A stretch of 64,000 nucleotides of DNA. Source: a bacterium. GTDB taxonomy: Bacteria > Sysuimicrobiota > Sysuimicrobiia > Sysuimicrobiales > Segetimicrobiaceae. The position numbers and the translations under genes were made by a program. The stretch is taken from positions 34,983-98,982 of the forward strand of contig DATGHU010000040.1 of NCBI GenBank assembly GCA_035307765.1, given 5' to 3'. The notes beneath the pieces were generated by a model. That model searched no databases. It was not told the origin of the DNA and worked only from the letters and a program-made list of their open reading frames with translations. Positions 1 to 8,248 of the stretch are shown piece after piece. Numbering within the stretch: the first letter of the stretch is position 1; every line of letters begins with the position of its first letter.

Positions 1-758
1 ACGTCCCAGCGGGTGTCCGGGCCGCGCACGGGCGCATCACGATACGGCCCATAGTAAGGGCGGTACTCCGCCCTATAGTAATACCGGTGATACGGGCCGT
101 AATACGGATACCGATAGAATCGGCCGTCGTGGTCGCGTGCCAGCAGATACTCGAGTCCGCCCACGACCGCTATGCCCAGGACGACCCCGACAATTAGGGG
201 GGGAACAGTGATAATCGGGGCAAACACGGGGTAGAATCCGAAGTAGGGTCTATACTCCGGTCGATAATAGTGGCGGTAGTACGGCCCGTAGTATGGGTAG
301 CGATAGAAATGTCCATCGTCGTCGCGAGTGAGCAGGTACACGAGGCCCGCGACAACGACCGTCCCCAGGACAATCCCGACCACGGGCAGCGGTGTTGTAA
401 CCTCCGGATATGCCGACGAGGCTGGCGGCAGAGGAGCTGCGACAGCTTGGGCGACAACGTCAATCCGCGTGGCGGTAAATTCGTTGCCGCTGGCAAGCAA
501 CCACACGGTTGCAGGAGCACCGACGTACTGCTGCAAAGCGCACAACGGGATGCTTGTCGAGTTGACCAACACCACCGTATAAGGCGCCGCGGCAATCGTG
601 TTCGAGGTACCGGGCCCGACCAACACAACCGTCTGCGCCTGACAATCCACAGCCTGAATGGTGCCCTGGACCTGTACCGAGGATTGAGCGTCGCCGATCC
701 CAGACCACCCCAGAAGCGGCAACAGCGTCCCCAGCAAGAGTGCGGTTGCCCTTCGCAT
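1..758 (-). CDS. Tyr-rich membrane protein with internal duplication (C-terminus outside window)
   Basis: This frame is open from an ATG at 758 to the window edge (252 codons, no stop), so the gene is cut at its 3' end. A purine-rich GAGGTGAGAGGGGG lies just upstream of the ATG. The N-terminus looks like a signal peptide (basic start, Leu-rich core, Ala at about 24). Residues 25-105 form a probable beta-rich extracytoplasmic domain. Residues 126-174 (DNA about 237-383) and 189-236 (about 51-194) are two copies of one module: a Val/Gly/Leu-rich hydrophobic stretch ending in YLLTRD or YLLARD, then a Tyr-rich run built on FYRYPYYGPY. The likeness is also visible in the DNA, so the duplication is fairly recent. 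I do not recognise the family. The product is probably envelope-associated. Confidence 0.7.
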   Translation of the reverse strand, partial: MRRATALLLGTLLPLLGWSGIGDAQSSVQVQGTIQAVDCQAQTVVLVGPGTSNTIAAAPYTVVLVNSTSIPLCALQQYVGAPATVWLLASGNEFTATRIDVVAQAVAAPLPPASSAYPEVTTPLPVVGIVLGTVVVAGLVYLLTRDDDGHFYRYPYYGPYYRHYYRPEYRPYFGFYPVFAPIITVPPLIVGVVLGIAVVGGLEYLLARDHDGRFYRYPYYGPYHRYYYRAEYRPYYGPYRDAPVRGPDTRWD

Positions 759-1237
759 CGCCTACCCCCTCTCACCTCGTGCAGGTGCCGCTGCTTCGCA
801 TTGTCCGATTTCCGGTTCCGCCCGAGACGCCCGAGACCGTCAAAAGCTGGATCGATTCGACAGTAGTTTACCAGCCAGTTTCGAAGAACTTGTGAAGAAC
901 TTGTGAAGGCCCGCGCCGCCGATAAAATTCATCTTTTCGGAGGAGAGTCGGTGGTTCTCGCAAGGTGTAATCTGGGTGCACAAACAGTTCAAATGGGGCA
1001 GCGCATCACACACCGGAATCAGGTCGATGTCACCGTGGTGGTGACCCCCCCGAGGGCCCGCAACCAGCTCGTATTCGTGCGGCGAGAGCCCTGCTGAAAC
1101 GAGTGGACGTAGCGGCGTGCCTTCCCTCAAAGAGAGCACCAGCATGCTACCTCCCGCCCCTGATGTGGGTGTGCTCGTGGAATGGGGAAAACGCTTTATG
1201 CGCAGCATCGCGACGACCGCATCCCTGAACGAGTCGA
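759..1237. other. Intergenic stretch, no convincing gene
   Basis: This stretch separates the leftward Tyr-rich gene from the rightward glycosyltransferase and must hold both promoters. Reading frames in it have no recognisable domain and poor starts. The one structured feature is an exact 11-bp tandem repeat, GAAGAACTTGT, at 883-893 and 894-904. It is moderately AT-richer than its surroundings, as expected for a divergent promoter region. Confidence 0.5.
883..904. repeat. 11-bp tandem repeat (2 copies)
   Basis: GAAGAACTTGT occurs twice back to back, followed by GAAGG. It lies in the divergent intergenic region, about 125 bp upstream of the leftward start. It could be a short regulator site or slippage; nothing else supports a function. 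Confidence 0.5.
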
Positions 1238-2440
1238 ATGCCCGCTGACCTCCCTGTGGCCCCCCGGAGCGGCAGGCCGCTAGTCAGCGCGATCGTGCCA
1301 ACGCGCAACAGGGCCGCTCTCCTGGTTGGCGCACTGGACTCAATCTATGCACAGAACGGCATCGGCGACCAGTTCGATATCGAAGTTATCGTCGTGGACG
1401 ACGCCTCGACAGATTCCACGCCGGAGGTCGTGGGGCGTTTCCCCGAAGCCCGCTACATTCGACTCCCCGCGTGCAGGGGGGCGTCGGCGGCCCGAAATCT
1501 AGGGATCGCCGCCGGAAGGGGGGCATTTATCGCATTTCTGGATGACGATGACATATGGCTCCCGCATCGACTGAGCGCGCAAGTCCCCATCCTGGAGAGC
1601 CGTTTGGAGGCCGGAGCGGTTTACAGCCAGGCTCGCATTCAGGAAGGGACGGAGGAGATTCTGTGGCCGGACGCACGCCGCGCGGTTTCCGGTCAGATCT
1701 TCGGTGCGTTGTTGCGTGAGGACTTTCTCAGTGTGCCGTGCATACTCGTGCGTCGCCGAGCCTTCGAAGTGTGCGGTCTTTTTGACGAAACCCTCGAAAC
1801 GGCCGAAGACTGGGACATGTGGCTGCGGTTGAGCTCTCGCCTTCCATTTCTGTACGTCCAGGGGCCCGTCGCGGTGGTCCGGCAATCTTCGGATGGGAAG
1901 CATTTCAGCGCCGTCGCGAGTGGGCGATATGGACCGACGATCCAACGGATCGTGGAAAGAGCCCTTGCGACACTCCCCGACACCGGGGCGCGTGCCAGCA
2001 TGAAACGAGAGGTGCGGGCCCGGGTGGAAATGACCATCGGCGAACGCCTCTCGCACATCGGCCAGCACGAGGCGGCTCGACCGCACCTCTTGGCGGCACT
2101 GCAACTCTGCCCTTCCCTGCCCGGCGACCCGGCGGTTCGGCTCACGGTATCTCGGATTGCCAGCCGCCTTGCGCTTGCGTCTTCCTCCCCGCTGCCCACC
2201 ACCCGGACGCTCTGCCAAGAGGTGAATCATTTCACCGCCAGACAGGGCTTCATCGGGTGTCTCCGGGCGAGAAGGTTGATCGCACACATATGGAGCGACG
2301 TCGCGGTCGGCCTCAGCGAAGGGCGGGGGGGGCAGGTCGACCCTCGATTGGTCGGGTCCGCGGTGGCGGAGGCCATCTGGCATAACCCCTCGCTGCTCAG
2401 GAAGACGAACTGGGTGAGACTCGTGTGCTCGTCGCGGTGA
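1238..2440 (+). CDS. Family 2 glycosyltransferase
   Basis: A 400-residue GT-A fold glycosyltransferase, inferred to transfer a sugar from a nucleotide-sugar donor to an envelope or exopolysaccharide acceptor. Signatures in order: the strand-start SAIVPTRNR (residues 17-25), VVDDASTDS (about 52-60) that binds the nucleotide, the metal-binding run FLDDDDIW (100-107), and EDWDMWLRL (about 190-198) typical of the acceptor/catalytic region. The C-terminal 170 residues are helical and Arg-rich without a recognised domain. No membrane segment is seen, so it is cytoplasmic or peripheral. A polysaccharide deacetylase follows 88 bp downstream on the same strand, which suggests a surface-polysaccharide pair. 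The ATG start has only a weak ribosome binding site. Substrate is not predictable. Confidence 0.9.
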   Translation: MPADLPVAPRSGRPLVSAIVPTRNRAALLVGALDSIYAQNGIGDQFDIEVIVVDDASTDSTPEVVGRFPEARYIRLPACRGASAARNLGIAAGRGAFIAFLDDDDIWLPHRLSAQVPILESRLEAGAVYSQARIQEGTEEILWPDARRAVSGQIFGALLREDFLSVPCILVRRRAFEVCGLFDETLETAEDWDMWLRLSSRLPFLYVQGPVAVVRQSSDGKHFSAVASGRYGPTIQRIVERALATLPDTGARASMKREVRARVEMTIGERLSHIGQHEAARPHLLAALQLCPSLPGDPAVRLTVSRIASRLALASSSPLPTTRTLCQEVNHFTARQGFIGCLRARRLIAHIWSDVAVGLSEGRGGQVDPRLVGSAVAEAIWHNPSLLRKTNWVRLVCSSR

Positions 2441-2528
2441 TGTACCGTCGCGGTCACGCCGCGGCGGCCAGGGAGGAATTACGACCGCAGCGACCCCACC
2501 GCAGGGATACGGGGTGCCAGGGGGCCTT

Positions 2529-3548
2529 GTGAAGGAATCGATAATCCTTTGCTATCACCATATCGTTGAAGCGATCCCCGCGGATCCGTTGGACATCCTG
2601 AACCGCTTTCGCGTCTACGTGGAGGCGCGGCGATTCCGGCAGCAGATGGAAATCCTTGCCCGCCGGTATTCCATTGTTCCCCTCGATCAGTTCCTGACCC
2701 GCCTTGCCGCTGGAACCCCGCGTGGGGGTCTCGCAGCGGTGACGCTCGATGACGGATATGCGGATAACTATTGGTTCGCGTTCCCCATACTCGAACGCCT
2801 CGGCGTCCCCGCGACGATTTTCCTTGCCACGGGGTATATCGAACACCAGGTGCCGTTCTGGTGGGATCGGCTTTCCGGGTTTTTCTGCGCGAAAGCCGGT
2901 GGAACCCTGTCCGCCTCCGCCTCCCTCGGGAGCGTGGAGCTCCGCACGCCGGACCACCTTCGCCGGGCCCACTTCGCACTGCGCGAGCGATTGTGCGCCC
3001 TCGACGGCGCAGCGAGAAACCGGCTGCTCGACACCTTGGGCGCGGAAAGCGGACCATCGGGCAGCCGCCCGCTGACCTGGCGAGAGGTCAGCACGATGAG
3101 CCGCCGGGGCGTCGGCTTCGGTGCCCACTCGGAGTGGCACTCGTCCCTCATCGCGCTTCCCCCCCCCCAACTTCGGGAGGACATCACCGCCTCCCGGGAC
3201 CGCATCGCCGTCCACCTCGGCGGAGAGCCGACGGCTTTTGCGTACCCTCATGGGGACGTGGACGCGCGGGTCAGGAATGAGGTCGCCGCCGCCGGGTTCT
3301 TGGGGTCTGTCACGATCCGACCCGAAATGTGCACGGCTACTTGCGACCGCTACCTTCTCCCGCGGGTATCAGTGGGAAACCACAACCGCACCAACTTTGC
3401 CAGACTCTTGGATACGCTGGAGGGGGCGGCGCACAACGCGCACGCCCCCACCGTAACGGCTCTAAAACGAATCCTTCCCGGTCCTGTGTGGTCCGCGGGA
3501 AGGCGCGTCTCTCGAGCTCTTGGCAGCATCCGCAGAAACGCGCATTGA
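2529..3548 (+). CDS. Polysaccharide deacetylase (NodB/CE4)
   Basis: A carbohydrate-esterase family 4 protein (339 residues from the chosen start) expected to remove N- or O-acetyl groups from a polysaccharide using a divalent metal. Visible motifs: CYHHI near the N-terminus, TLDDGYADN (residues 72-80, with the catalytic Asp and the metal Asp), the metal-binding pair in HSEWH (His 200 and 204), and FAYPHGD (237-243). An insertion of about 90 residues between motifs 1 and 2 resembles the longer CE4 members of exopolysaccharide clusters. The GTG at 2529 sits behind AGGGGG at good spacing and is preferred to the in-frame GTG at 2514. It probably acts with the upstream glycosyltransferase. No signal peptide is evident, which is unusual for an enzyme of extracellular glycans. 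Confidence 0.9.
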   Translation: MKESIILCYHHIVEAIPADPLDILNRFRVYVEARRFRQQMEILARRYSIVPLDQFLTRLAAGTPRGGLAAVTLDDGYADNYWFAFPILERLGVPATIFLATGYIEHQVPFWWDRLSGFFCAKAGGTLSASASLGSVELRTPDHLRRAHFALRERLCALDGAARNRLLDTLGAESGPSGSRPLTWREVSTMSRRGVGFGAHSEWHSSLIALPPPQLREDITASRDRIAVHLGGEPTAFAYPHGDVDARVRNEVAAAGFLGSVTIRPEMCTATCDRYLLPRVSVGNHNRTNFARLLDTLEGAAHNAHAPTVTALKRILPGPVWSAGRRVSRALGSIRRNAH

Positions 3549-3626
3549 CGCCAACGGGTCCTTGCGGTCGCGTCCGCCGAGGCGCGCCTCCGTCTTCACA
3601 CCTGGTTCGTCCGCCCGTCCCGGGTG

Positions 3627-4283
3627 CTACTGAAATTTATCGGGAAACTGCTTGGCGATCCCTTCGGCGAGAGCGTCGCTAATCGTATAAATGTGCTTGA
3701 CCATGGGATCCCACATATCCGCTTCGCCCGACCAATCCTTCTTCGTGGTTGCCTCGATGGACATGATGTGCTGCTGCGCATGCGTCACCAAGAGGCCGTA
3801 CACGGTCGCCTTGGGCAGGTTCGGGTTCGCTGAACTCACAAACGCGGCGATCTCGGTCGCATTCTTCGTCAGCTGATCGACAGCGGCTTTCTTCTGGGCG
3901 GCGCTGCCCTTGAAGTTATTGGTAAACGCGGCACGCATGTACGCCTTTACCCCCGAGTAGTGCCCCACGAACAACGTGGCGAATTTATCGCCCGCCGCCT
4001 GTCCATAGAACGGGGCAATCGATTCTCCGATCGCCTTGGCATTCTTCATGCCATATTCGTCCGCCTCGCTGATAGCGCCCTTTTCCCCGAGCCGCGTCGA
4101 GACCACAAGATCGCGCACCCAGAAAATATGGTTGATGTAGAGGTCGCGGAGGGCCATCTTCAACTCGGCGACCTTTGCGGGATTCGGCATCGCCGATTGG
4201 CTCCGGGCCGGGGGCACCGTCCAGGCGAACAGAACACTGATTACAACAAGACCGCTGAGCACCGATCGCATTTTCCGCATCAT
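3627..4283 (-). CDS. Secreted helical-bundle protein of unknown function
   Basis: The product has 218 residues with a signal peptide (Met-Arg-Lys start, hydrophobic core to about residue 27, cleavage near ARSQS). The mature part is predicted all-helical with the pattern RDLYINHIFWVRDLV, then ESIAPFYGQAAGDKF, GHYSGVKAYM and VTHAQQHI. I associate this arrangement with an uncharacterised family of secreted four-helix proteins in bacilli and other soil bacteria. The repeated His residues could bind a metal, but that is inference. It lies 43 bp downstream of another small secreted protein on the same strand, so the two are probably co-transcribed. It converges on the deacetylase. Confidence 0.8.
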   Translation of the reverse strand: MMRKMRSVLSGLVVISVLFAWTVPPARSQSAMPNPAKVAELKMALRDLYINHIFWVRDLVVSTRLGEKGAISEADEYGMKNAKAIGESIAPFYGQAAGDKFATLFVGHYSGVKAYMRAAFTNNFKGSAAQKKAAVDQLTKNATEIAAFVSSANPNLPKATVYGLLVTHAQQHIMSIEATTKKDWSGEADMWDPMVKHIYTISDALAEGIAKQFPDKFQ

Positions 4284-4326
4284 GCGTCCCCCTTCTCTGA
4301 TTCTCCAGTCCGGTTCTTCTTCATGG

Positions 4327-4755
4327 CTAATAGCCGTACGATGATTTCGAGACGCTTACTGGATACTGAACCACGGCAGAGGGGTCATCCCCTGTCGCCC
4401 GGACCTTTACCGAAAACGTCCCCGGCTTCACCGTCGAGGACGCTTTCACAGTCATCGTGCTCGTGAACGTTGGGTTGCCGGACGCCGGAACGAAGCCGAT
4501 TGCCAATCCGGCAGGCACGCTCGTGGCCTCGAGGTTCGTCCCCCAAGACTTCCCCGAGCTGAGGGTGAGGGTGACCTTGGCCGAAGCCGACTTCCCCGCC
4601 GCGACGGTGAGACTCTTGGGTTCCAGCGTTAAGACGGACGTGCCCATTCCTCCACCATAATCTTGGCCCGAGGCCCATGGATGAAAACCACCCCAGGGGG
4701 AGAGGACTACCCCCGCGGCGACAAGAACCACTCCGACGACCCATAATCTTCTCAT
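4327..4755 (-). CDS. Small secreted Ig-like beta-sandwich protein
   Basis: A 142-residue protein with an N-terminal hydrophobic segment (residues 4-20) that is a signal peptide or anchor. The mature region of about 100 residues has alternating beta strands and the phrases SLTVAAGKSASAKVTL, SVPAGLAIGFVPASG and VKPGTFSVKVRATGD, typical of Ig-like/NEW3-type domains found in bacterial surface proteins. It ends in an SSYGY tail. No catalytic motif is present, so a binding or structural envelope role is inferred. It is the first gene of a likely two-gene unit with the helical secreted protein 43 bp downstream. Confidence 0.75.
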   Translation of the reverse strand: MRRLWVVGVVLVAAGVVLSPWGGFHPWASGQDYGGGMGTSVLTLEPKSLTVAAGKSASAKVTLTLSSGKSWGTNLEATSVPAGLAIGFVPASGNPTFTSTMTVKASSTVKPGTFSVKVRATGDDPSAVVQYPVSVSKSSYGY

Positions 4756-5130
4756 GCTCGTCTCCGCGTTGCAGTATTTGCTTCTCTTCTTACTCCTTCG
4801 CTGTCACGATTTTGTCAACAGGCAGTTAACTCTGACATGACTTGGAACCTCCACCCCGACTGACATCGGCCGATCCCGCCCGGAAGGATGCGTGAGGCGC
4901 CGACGGCCCCTTTGGGAGCCTTCGCCTCGACATGAGGGCCGCCCAAGCTATGGATCCGGATATCGGACCCACAGCGGCGTTGGCCGCGGGGGAACACAGT
5001 CGACTCTGCGCAACTCCGCCATATGAGGCCCCGGAAGAGGCCGGCGGGTCTCTCCTCGCGAATTGGAGCGGCAGAGGACGCCGTGCATTAGCGCGGTCGC
5101 CTCTCAATCCAGGTATCGGGGGGGAAACCG
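4756..5130. other. Divergent intergenic region
   Basis: This region separates the leftward secreted-protein pair from the rightward ABM-like gene. Overlapping reading frames are Arg/Ala-rich, carry no domain and lack credible ribosome binding sites. The 100 bp nearest the leftward start is AT-richer than average and is the probable promoter zone. I see no RNA gene. Confidence 0.4.
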
Positions 5131-5409
5131 ATGATTGTCCACTATGAGTTTCAGATTCACCCTGACCACAAGGAGCGAGCCAAAGACGAGCTCCGTAAGT
5201 TGAAGACGATTATCGCGAAGCACGGCGGCAGAAACTTCAAGTACTACGCATCGATGACCTCTGGCACGCCAAACAGGCTTTTCATCTACGAGATCGACAA
5301 GCTTGCCCACTTCGACTCTCTTAACGATGATCCAGACTTTCGAAATGTGAAACTCGACGCGCTCTACACAGACGCCACCGGCACCACGTGGGCAGAAGTG
5401 CCCCTGTGA
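5131..5409 (+). CDS. ABM/NIPSNAP-like dimeric alpha-beta barrel protein
   Basis: A 92-residue protein with the ferredoxin-like pattern of the dimeric alpha-beta barrel superfamily: strand MIVHYEFQIH, helix KERAKDELRKLKTI, strand RNFKYYASM, strand RLFIYEID, helix FDSLNDDPDFR, and a final strand. Relatives include antibiotic-biosynthesis monooxygenases, stress proteins and NIPSNAP proteins. No active-site signature distinguishes an enzyme from a structural protein. The ATG lies behind a run of seven G residues. It stands alone between two leftward genes, and a similar-sized protein of the same broad fold is encoded at 16963-17250. Confidence 0.75.
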   Translation: MIVHYEFQIHPDHKERAKDELRKLKTIIAKHGGRNFKYYASMTSGTPNRLFIYEIDKLAHFDSLNDDPDFRNVKLDALYTDATGTTWAEVPL

Positions 5410-5595
5410 TACGGGTAATGGGTCGCGTCCGGCATCCTTCATGCCGGACGCGCGACATCACGCGCGCGATGACCGCGCCCCATACGGAAAGGCATGCCGG
5501 ACGGAGCGATGTCCCCTAAAGAACTGCACCTCCGGTGCGGTCAGGGACGACAAGAAATGGATGGCGGCCTACAGCCCGCTTGAAACTTCGACGGG

Positions 5596-7692
5596 CTAAG
5601 GGGAAACCTTAAACAGGTCTTGCAATGCGGGCGGCAGCTGAGGGAGTTGGGTCTGCTGAGTTTGTTGTGGCTGAGCCCCCTGGGCTCGAATGAACTCCGG
5701 CATGCCGGCCAGCGCGAATTTGGGATCGTCGAAGGTTCCGCGGATCGAGAACGGCACCCGGGTCCCGGTTGAACCCGCCGCTCCCGGCAGCACTCGGCCC
5801 ACCATCTCCCCCGCCGACGGCAGTACCCCCATGGCCGGCGCCCCCCCGGCCGGCTTCAGGGCCAATACACCGCTCCCCGTATAATCGAGTGATCTATTGA
5901 AGCCAAAGCTGCCCCGGCCGGTACCTTCCAAGCCCTCGCCGGTTAACCGGAGGGCATTGCTATAGACGCGCTGTTGGGCGAACCGAACATCCCCTCCAAA
6001 GTAACTGAACCGAGTGTCGCCCGTAGGGACGCCGAGTTGGAAGACCCTCGCGATCTGCGCCAGGTTGTGCTTGAGGTCCAGTCCCGGAAAGGAACCGTCG
6101 TGCAGCGCAAAAGTTCCCGCACCCGTCAAGGCCGCCTGCGGGTCTCCTCCCAGCGCGGTCGCAACTGCGAGATCGGCACTCAGTGTTCCCGTGACCTTCT
6201 TCGCCCCGGGGGCAACCGAGGTCACCAGGCGTTCCAAGTTGACCCCACGCACCGTCGCGGTTCCGGCGACGGGAAGAGCCCGCGCGGAGTAGTCCAACCC
6301 GCCGGTGCCCCGGATGGTGCCGCTGTATGCCGAGAGCGTATACGAGGTCAGCTGAATCCGGTTCGCCCGCACGCGCACCGCACCGTGCGCCTCATTCGCC
6401 TCGAGCGGGGGAACTACCAACCCGTGCACGAGGAAGGTTCCGCTGCCCGCCAGCGCTGCTTTAGGGTCTCGGCCCAAGGCGGTCGCAAACGAGAAGTCGG
6501 CATCCAGCCTCCCGGCGACCTGCGTTTTCCCAGGGTTGAACACGCGCACAATCTCCGCCAAGTTCACCCCGCGCGCGTGCACCATCCCCTTCGCGGGGAG
6601 GTCGGCCGAGGCGTAGTTCAGCGCCGCCCCGCCCCGCACCAAACCGCCGTAGGCGGTGAGCGCGACCGAATCCAGTCGCATAGAGGTTGTGTAGAAGCTC
6701 AACACACCCCGCGCCCCGGTCGCCTCGACCGGGGAAGCTACGAGCCTATCCGCCGTCACCTCTACGCGGGCCACCAACCGCGGCCGCACCGGGGGCGCGT
6801 TCACATCTGACCTACCTCCGCCGCCACCGGCCAGGACGCGCTCCAATCGATCGACGTCGAGCCGCGGGGTGGCGAGGGCAAATGCGCCGGAGAATGGGAC
6901 AAAGCTGGCGATCGAAGCTGTCCCCTTCAACCGCATCGTGTCCAGCGATGCTGCAAACGCACCCCGTCCACCGCCGTTCTTCAGCAAGAGTTCGCCGGTT
7001 TGGAATTGGACGGGCTTGGTCAGCGTCGAGGTGGCGAGCCGTGCACCCCGAAGGTCGATGGCGACCTGGACCTTCGCCGCCCAATTCGATGAAGTCAGGT
7101 CCATGGATCGAACCTTGGCGTTGAGGCCAGTCAATGCGAGATATGGGGGGGCCTGCCCGTGACGCGGATCCACGTTGGCAAGAGCGATCCCAACGTCTCT
7201 TCCCGTCACAACCCCGATGTGATTCAGGGCAACCAGAGGAGCGCGCCCTGCGTCCGCAGCGGACTTGGACACTGGTGCGCCTCGCGGGGGCGTCGGGAGG
7301 TCGAAGTTTGACCGCCCGACGGGATCGGTCAGGACCTCGGCCCTGACGCCGCTGAGGGTGATATAGGTGACGTCGAGCCGGCGAGAGAGCAAAGCGCGAG
7401 CGGCGACGCCGAGATCGATCGATTTCACGAGAATCGCGTTCCCCGAGGGGAATCCCGGGGGGTTCTTCAGGCGGACATTCGCGACACGAAGGTGGATCGT
7501 CGGCAGGAGGTAGAGTTTCAGGTCGCCGATTTGGACCTCACGGCCCAGGCTGGTTCGGATAAACTGCTCAAGCAGCGGCCGGTATCGGTAAACCGGAATC
7601 AGAAATGGTGTCGCCGCCACGGCCACCACCGCAAATATCAGAACCGTGCCCCCGATGAGCGACCACCGCAGTCTGAGCGAGGATCTAGCCAT
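5596..7692 (-). CDS. AsmA family envelope protein
   Basis: A 698-residue protein with one N-terminal transmembrane helix (about residues 9-31) and a long periplasmic part. The segment after the helix (YRPLLEQFIRTSLGREVQIGDLKLYLLP) matches the start of AsmA domains, which also occur in TamB-like lipid-transport proteins of diderm bacteria. Two or three repeats of a beta-rich unit follow, each containing AHGAVRV or ARGVNL-type phrases and LDADFSFATALG or LSADLAVATALG. The last ~180 residues hold the conserved C-terminal AsmA part, then a Gln/Pro-rich tail. An earlier in-frame ATG at 7740 exists, but the ATG at 7692 has GGAGGG upstream and gives a normal short cytoplasmic tip. An outer-membrane biogenesis role is inferred from the family. 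Confidence 0.9.
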   Translation of the reverse strand: MARSSLRLRWSLIGGTVLIFAVVAVAATPFLIPVYRYRPLLEQFIRTSLGREVQIGDLKLYLLPTIHLRVANVRLKNPPGFPSGNAILVKSIDLGVAARALLSRRLDVTYITLSGVRAEVLTDPVGRSNFDLPTPPRGAPVSKSAADAGRAPLVALNHIGVVTGRDVGIALANVDPRHGQAPPYLALTGLNAKVRSMDLTSSNWAAKVQVAIDLRGARLATSTLTKPVQFQTGELLLKNGGGRGAFAASLDTMRLKGTASIASFVPFSGAFALATPRLDVDRLERVLAGGGGGRSDVNAPPVRPRLVARVEVTADRLVASPVEATGARGVLSFYTTSMRLDSVALTAYGGLVRGGAALNYASADLPAKGMVHARGVNLAEIVRVFNPGKTQVAGRLDADFSFATALGRDPKAALAGSGTFLVHGLVVPPLEANEAHGAVRVRANRIQLTSYTLSAYSGTIRGTGGLDYSARALPVAGTATVRGVNLERLVTSVAPGAKKVTGTLSADLAVATALGGDPQAALTGAGTFALHDGSFPGLDLKHNLAQIARVFQLGVPTGDTRFSYFGGDVRFAQQRVYSNALRLTGEGLEGTGRGSFGFNRSLDYTGSGVLALKPAGGAPAMGVLPSAGEMVGRVLPGAAGSTGTRVPFSIRGTFDDPKFALAGMPEFIRAQGAQPQQTQQTQLPQLPPALQDLFKVSP

Positions 7693-8248
7693 AGCGCAGG
7701 TTGGCCCTCCAACCCTCCTCGTACCCCTTGAGTCTACCATTTAGACCGCACTCTTTTTACACCAACCACTTCCAGAGGTCTGCATGGGCAGCGCGAGTGA
7801 ATTTGGCCGGGCGCCCGAATCCCCTGCTGCGCTTTGCTCGGCCTCAGCACAGGTTTATTCGCAGTCTACCCGAACCTCTGCCCACGAGCGGCTCGGAGTA
7901 ACGCGTGGGGTTATGGGGAGGGTCGCGCTCCCGCTTCCTCGTAGGGCTCCCCGCGGTCAAACCAGACCAAGGCCCCCCCGACCGCTGGCCGGGCATTCCG
8001 CAACACCTCGGGGCGTTGTGCTCAAGAGGTTAGCTCCAACCAAACGGGGAGTTCGGCCCGGTGCCAAACTCCAGGGTATGGTGGTCCGGGAGGGCGGGCG
8101 ACCGGCCTGATGCCGGATTCACGCAGGGTGCAGGAGACACCGTCGCACCACGCGGTCGTCACGGGCGAGGACCCACCGAATATCAGTCGATCCCGGGGCC
8201 AAGCGTAGGCGTTCGACAGAAGATCAACGTTGACCGAGGAGACCGGCA
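7693..8248. other. Intergenic region upstream of typA and asmA
   Basis: About 550 bp between the divergent AsmA and TypA genes. Frames through it give Arg/Pro-rich peptides with no domain, so I call no gene. The right half is G/C-rich with several short self-complementary stretches near 8040-8130 and could be a transcribed leader of typA, but I recognise no known RNA family. Confidence 0.4.

Noticed and set aside
4815-5107. Small minus-strand frames between the secreted pair and the ABM-like gene
   Set aside because: Arg/Ala-rich, no domain and no ribosome binding site; likely intergenic.
7741-8248. Structured RNA gene upstream of typA
   Set aside because: GC-rich local pairing only; no match that I can recognise to RNase P, 6S, tmRNA or a riboswitch class.
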